A DNA stretch of 9,053 nt, from positions 1 to 9,053 of the forward strand of contig SKGY01000069.1 in assembly GCA_007117235.1 (NCBI GenBank), in the 5' to 3' direction. This stretch comes from Balneolaceae bacterium (GTDB lineage Bacteria; Bacteroidota; Rhodothermia; Balneolales; Balneolaceae). The notes under the pieces were generated by a model. It made no database searches, had not been told where the DNA came from, and was given only the letters and a program-made list of their open reading frames with translations. The first letter of the stretch is position 1. Every line of letters begins with the position of its first letter. Made by a program: the position numbers and the translations under genes. Below, piece after piece: positions 6,150 through 9,053 of this stretch.

Positions 6150-7784
6150 CTACATACTTTCCGGTGCAGTAATACCTAAAATTGTAAGTCCGTTTGCAAG
6201 AACAGTAGCAGTGGCTTTTGCCAATTCACTTCTGGCAAACATCAGATTTTCCTCTTCACCAACAATTCTGCAGTCGTGATAAAATGATGTGAACTCTGAA
6301 GCTAATTCGTTAAGGTAAGTAATCAACCTGTGGGGCTCACGGTGAGAAGCCGCAAGAGATACAGCCTCAGGAAAACTCAGTAGTTTTTTTAGGAGTGCGA
6401 TCTCAGTTTTATGGGTAAGAACTTTTAGATCAGCTTTTCCGGTAAAATCAGCAATTTCGTCAACCTTCCTCAGAATTGATTGAATCCTTGCATGGGCGTA
6501 CTGAAGATAGAAAACGGGGTTTTTTTCACCGGCCTCTTTCGCCTTCGCAACATCAAACTCCAGGTGCGTGTTAGGCGATCTCATCAAAAAGAAAAAGCGT
6601 GTTACATCCTCGCCAACCTCATCCATGAGGTCATCTAGCGTTACATAGTTAGCTTTACGGGTGCTCATTTTGAAAGGCTTGCCATCTTTAACCAGTGTAA
6701 CAAACTGGTAAACCAATACATCTACTTTCGATTTATCGTATCCCAAAACCTCAATCCCATTTAACACATCCGGGTAGGTGTCGATATGATCAGCTCCAAA
6801 AACATCCAGGCAGAGATCATAGCCTCTTTCCAATTTGTTTGCATGGTAAGCGATATCAGGAAGCCGATAAGTAGGCTCGCCTGTGCTTTTTATCAGCACT
6901 GTGTCTTTGTCTTTGCCAAACTCAGTTGTTTTAAACCAGACAGCTCCATCGTTGTCATACGCCAGATTTTTTTCTCTGAGTGTTTCGATTGTGTTTTCGA
7001 TTGAACCGTCTTCATATAGCGTGTGTTCATTAAAAAATGAATCCATTTTGATATTCATCCGGTCCAGTGTTTTTTTGATCTCATCAAAAATTGCTGACTC
7101 AGCACTCTCTTTAAAAAGTGATTCATCCTTTTCATCTACGAGCGAATCACCATGCTTCTTTATTAAGGCCTTGGCGATTTCAGTGATGTATCCTCCTTCA
7201 TATCCTCCTTCGGGCAGTTCTGCATCTTTCCCAAGTTCTTGCAGGTACCTCGCCTGAACACTTTGACCCAATACACGCATTTGCCGGCCTGCATTGTTAA
7301 AGTAGTACTCACGGTGAACGTCTGCACCGGTCCATTCGAGAAGGCGGGCTACGGTATCACCTAAAACTGCGTTTCTCCCATGACCTACGGTAAGTGGGCC
7401 TGTTGGATTTGCACTAACAAATTCAATTAGCACTTTTTTACCACTGTTATCATCAGTACTTCCGTAAGCTGATTTAGAATCAAGTAGTGATTCGAGTTCA
7501 TTGTATAAATAAGAATCGGAATACCTGAAGTTGATGAAGCCCGGTCCTGCAATCTCTATGGCGGCAATTCTATTTTTGTCAACTTTTAATGAGTTTACAA
7601 GCTGTTCAGCAATTTTTCGCGGATTATTTTTCAACGGCTTCGCGAGAAGCATGGCAATATTCGTTGCTGCGTCACCATGAGACGGATCCCTTGGCGACTC
7701 AATTTGAATATCCGGAATCTCTTGTTCATCGAGATTCATTTCAATCAATGCTTTTCTTATGATTTCCTGAAGGTATTGATCCAT
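6150..7784 (-). CDS. argS: ArgS, arginyl-tRNA synthetase
   Basis: ArgS charges tRNA-Arg with arginine in the cytoplasm. The 544 residues cover all parts: an N-terminal Add-1 domain (about 1-110) with GPGFINF (80-86); the class I Rossmann domain with SANPTGPLTVGHGR (124-137), which holds the HIGH-like motif VGHGR; the insertion YYFNNAGRQM (160-169); STGEPTYRLPDIAYH (300-314) and DVFGADHIDTYP (327-338); the KMSKS-like loop KMSTRKAN (372-379); RFFFLMRSPNTHLEFD (396-411); and the DALR anticodon-binding domain (about 425-544), ending LGITAPESM. The length is normal for bacterial ArgS. The ATG at 7784 gives the expected N-terminus; no Shine-Dalgarno is seen. It seems monocistronic, with its own promoter-like boxes upstream and a convergent methyltransferase downstream. 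Confidence 0.97.
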   Translation of the reverse strand: MDQYLQEIIRKALIEMNLDEQEIPDIQIESPRDPSHGDAATNIAMLLAKPLKNNPRKIAEQLVNSLKVDKNRIAAIEIAGPGFINFRYSDSYLYNELESLLDSKSAYGSTDDNSGKKVLIEFVSANPTGPLTVGHGRNAVLGDTVARLLEWTGADVHREYYFNNAGRQMRVLGQSVQARYLQELGKDAELPEGGYEGGYITEIAKALIKKHGDSLVDEKDESLFKESAESAIFDEIKKTLDRMNIKMDSFFNEHTLYEDGSIENTIETLREKNLAYDNDGAVWFKTTEFGKDKDTVLIKSTGEPTYRLPDIAYHANKLERGYDLCLDVFGADHIDTYPDVLNGIEVLGYDKSKVDVLVYQFVTLVKDGKPFKMSTRKANYVTLDDLMDEVGEDVTRFFFLMRSPNTHLEFDVAKAKEAGEKNPVFYLQYAHARIQSILRKVDEIADFTGKADLKVLTHKTEIALLKKLLSFPEAVSLAASHREPHRLITYLNELASEFTSFYHDCRIVGEEENLMFARSELAKATATVLANGLTILGITAPESM

Positions 7785-7824
7785 GAAAAAATGGGAGTTG
7801 TAAGTCTGTGATTTATTGAGCTCA

Positions 7825-7854
7825 CAAAGATACGGTTTTCATTTGCAAAGATAC
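7825..7854 (-). promoter_or_regulatory. Tandem TATCTTTG boxes, candidate argS promoter
   Basis: On the minus strand the 9-mer GTATCTTTG occurs twice, at 7854-7846 and 7833-7825, exactly 21 bases apart. TATCTTTG fits the Bacteroidota -7 element TAnnTTTG. The nearer copy would start transcription about 35 bases before the argS ATG. No properly spaced TTG -33 element was found for either copy, so one copy may be the promoter and the pair may also act as a binding site. Confidence 0.5.
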
Positions 7855-7909
7855 ACGTCCGGGAATCACCGGTTCTTCCTGAGTAAGTTCGAAGCAATTA
7901 AAAAATCTA

Positions 7910-8470
7910 TTAGAATAGGGTAGCTTGATCGCTTTTTGTACTCTCTTCTTTTTTAAGATCATCATCGGTTTGAAACGCATAGAGCATTTCCGGAGTGAAT
8001 CTTTTTTCATAGAGCCGTCGGGCTAATCCCTGTAGTGCTCGCTCACCTCTTGGGGTAATTCGTAAAAAACCGTGTTCATCTTCCAGTATAAATCCAAACT
8101 GTTTAATGTCGTTGACAATGAGATAGGCCAGTTTGGGGAGCAAACCAATATTTTTCTCAACATACTCTCTGTGAGGCGGCTCTTCAGAAGCTATAATTAA
8201 CCCTAAAACGTTTAACTCACCCTCGGTTAGTGGATACCCCTCAGACCCCTTTGTGAGCAGGCTATCCCAGGCTGATTGGCTGTAATAAAGTCCAAACCAC
8301 CACTTGGCCTCCTTAAGAAGTTTGTGCGTTACTGAACAGGCGAGATATTTACCCGGTGTGGCTTTCCTTGGCTCACCTCTGTCGCGATACATGCTTACCA
8401 TAGTTGCAAGATCCAGCTCTTGCAGATTAGGGGGGTATTTAAATATGTAGTCTGACTTTTTTTGCATCAT
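7910..8470 (-). CDS. Conserved-looking hypothetical protein, probable winged-helix fold
   Basis: I do not recognise this 186-residue protein. Its sequence is mostly charged and helical, with no signal peptide or membrane segment, so it is probably cytoplasmic. Residues 79-155 read like a winged helix-turn-helix: helix YPLTEGELNVLGLIIAS, then LLPKLAYLIVNDIKQFGF, then a two-strand wing FILEDEHGFLRITPRGERAL and a basic helix LARRLYEKRF. The N-terminal 75 residues have a Trp-rich segment (KEAKWWFGLYYSQSAW, 53-68). The C-terminus is a short acidic tail with lysines. I start at ATG 8470 (a second ATG follows at 8467); a TTG at 8497 would add nine residues but is less likely. It ends 125 bases before argS and starts 145 bases after vapC, so its operon membership is unclear. 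DNA binding is inference only. Confidence 0.72.
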   Translation of the reverse strand: MMQKKSDYIFKYPPNLQELDLATMVSMYRDRGEPRKATPGKYLACSVTHKLLKEAKWWFGLYYSQSAWDSLLTKGSEGYPLTEGELNVLGLIIASEEPPHREYVEKNIGLLPKLAYLIVNDIKQFGFILEDEHGFLRITPRGERALQGLARRLYEKRFTPEMLYAFQTDDDLKKEESTKSDQATLF

Positions 8471-8547
8471 CAAAATATTTGGACCCGATATATACAAAAA
8501 TTTCTTCTATTTCGGAGGAGAGTTGACAGGGTTTGAGTTACAATTTC

Positions 8548-8566
8548 AGAAAAACGAATGATCGTT
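8548..8566 (-). terminator. Weak hairpin with T-run after vapC
   Basis: On the minus strand AACGA-TCAT-TCGTT makes a 5-bp stem (8566-8553) running into a run of five Ts. It lies 50 bases past the vapC stop and could end the vapBC transcript. The stem is short and mostly A/T, so support is weak. Confidence 0.25.
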
Positions 8567-8615
8567 ATGTGGAATGTCTTGGATTCATATTTATTAATCG
8601 GTGCTAACTCTCAGG

Positions 8616-9008
8616 CTACCATTCTATTAATTTGAGCTGTGGTATTTGTGAAAACTCTTTGATGTTTCTGGTGACTAAAACCCCGTTGTTAGCAACCACT
8701 ATGGAAGCAATCAGAAGATCATTCGGTCCAATAACCTGTCCATTTTTTTCTGTTGTTAACCTTAGCTCAGCGTACGTTTCAGATATTTCGTATGAATAGT
8801 TTACTATTTCAAAAGGCTGTAGGAAATGCTGTACTCTTTGATAATTTTCTTTCCTTCGATTGCTTTTTAATGCACCAAAAATAAGCTCCGAATGTACAAT
8901 CACCGGTATTTTTATTTCATTAGGTGGAGTGTTTAAAAGATTATCACGTACTGAGGGTGCAGTTCCGTTTAAATAAAAAATACAGATATTAGTGTCCAGA
9001 AAAACCAT
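8616..9008 (-). CDS. vapC: VapC-type PIN-domain ribonuclease toxin
   Basis: The 130-residue protein fits the VapC toxin subfamily whose studied members cleave initiator tRNA-fMet. FLDTNICIFYLNG (3-15) closely resembles the start of enteric VapC. The PIN-domain acidic residues are visible: D5, E41 in HSELIFGA, and D97 in GPNDLLIAS; E118 in TRNIKEF follows the usual end pattern, which closes with IPQLKLIEW. All metal-binding positions appear intact, so the enzyme is probably active. Its ATG overlaps by one base (TAATG) the stop of an upstream gene that runs off the window, the normal antitoxin-toxin arrangement with translational coupling and autorepression by the complex. Target specificity for tRNA-fMet is inference from family resemblance. 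Confidence 0.88.
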   Translation of the reverse strand: MVFLDTNICIFYLNGTAPSVRDNLLNTPPNEIKIPVIVHSELIFGALKSNRRKENYQRVQHFLQPFEIVNYSYEISETYAELRLTTEKNGQVIGPNDLLIASIVVANNGVLVTRNIKEFSQIPQLKLIEW

Positions 9009-9053
9009 TAGAAACTTTCTCTTGGAACATCTGTTTCAGCAGACTGACGAATC
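9008..9053 (-). CDS. Probable VapB-type antitoxin (3' end only)
   Basis: Only the last 14 residues are in the window, IRQSAETDVPRESF, followed by TAA, which shares its final A with the vapC ATG. The position and overlap fit a vapB-like antitoxin, whose C-terminal tail would wrap the toxin and whose N-terminal part would bind the operator. The fold (AbrB, ribbon-helix-helix or other) cannot be judged from this piece. The reading frame is supported by the coupled stop-start and by the absence of any stop to the edge. Confidence 0.6.
   Translation of the reverse strand, partial: IRQSAETDVPRESF

Noticed and set aside
6883..7257. 124-codon plus-strand open frame inside argS
   Set aside because: Antisense shadow of argS with a serine-rich, low-complexity translation and no family features.

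Overview
The window is an ordinary-looking bacterial chromosomal segment of about 9 kb carrying ten protein-coding genes, plus the ends of two genes cut by the window edges counted among them (the start of purQ at the left, the tail of a probable vapB-type antitoxin at the right). The gene set (split PurS/PurQ FGAM synthase, free-standing dnaN, Bacteroidota-like ClpS), the near absence of Shine-Dalgarno sequences with A-rich leaders instead, and two TATCTTTG boxes matching the Bacteroidota -7 promoter element (TAnnTTTG) in front of argS suggest the Bacteroidota/Rhodothermota/Balneolota group. This assignment is inference; no rRNA or other taxonomic marker is present.

Left block (about 1-1640, minus strand): miaA, purS, clpS and purQ are transcribed in that order with gaps of 43, 8 and 4 bases, so they look like one operon. 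It starts from a candidate promoter just upstream of miaA. It mixes tRNA modification, the FGAM step of purine synthesis and the N-end-rule adaptor ClpS, with clpS lying between two subunits of one enzyme. Between miaA and dnaN is a 271-base divergent intergenic region.

Centre (1908-6111, plus strand): dnaN (sliding clamp) is followed after 3 bases by a SAM hydroxide adenosyltransferase gene (DUF62), whose stop codon sits in the loop of a 7-bp hairpin. A lipoprotein with a C-terminal beta-propeller-like repeat region and a class I SAM methyltransferase with an odd, cysteine-free N-terminus follow as probably separate units.

Right block (6150-9053, minus strand): argS converges on the methyltransferase. 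Upstream lie an unrecognised 186-residue protein with a probable winged-helix domain, then a vapC-type PIN-domain toxin whose start overlaps the stop of an upstream gene, as in vapBC modules. No rRNA, tRNA, CRISPR array, insertion sequence or prophage was seen. I do not see a convincing new multi-gene system. The items most worth a second look are the purS-clpS-purQ order, the substituted N-degron pocket residue in ClpS, the tandem promoter-like boxes before argS, and the methyltransferase N-terminus.
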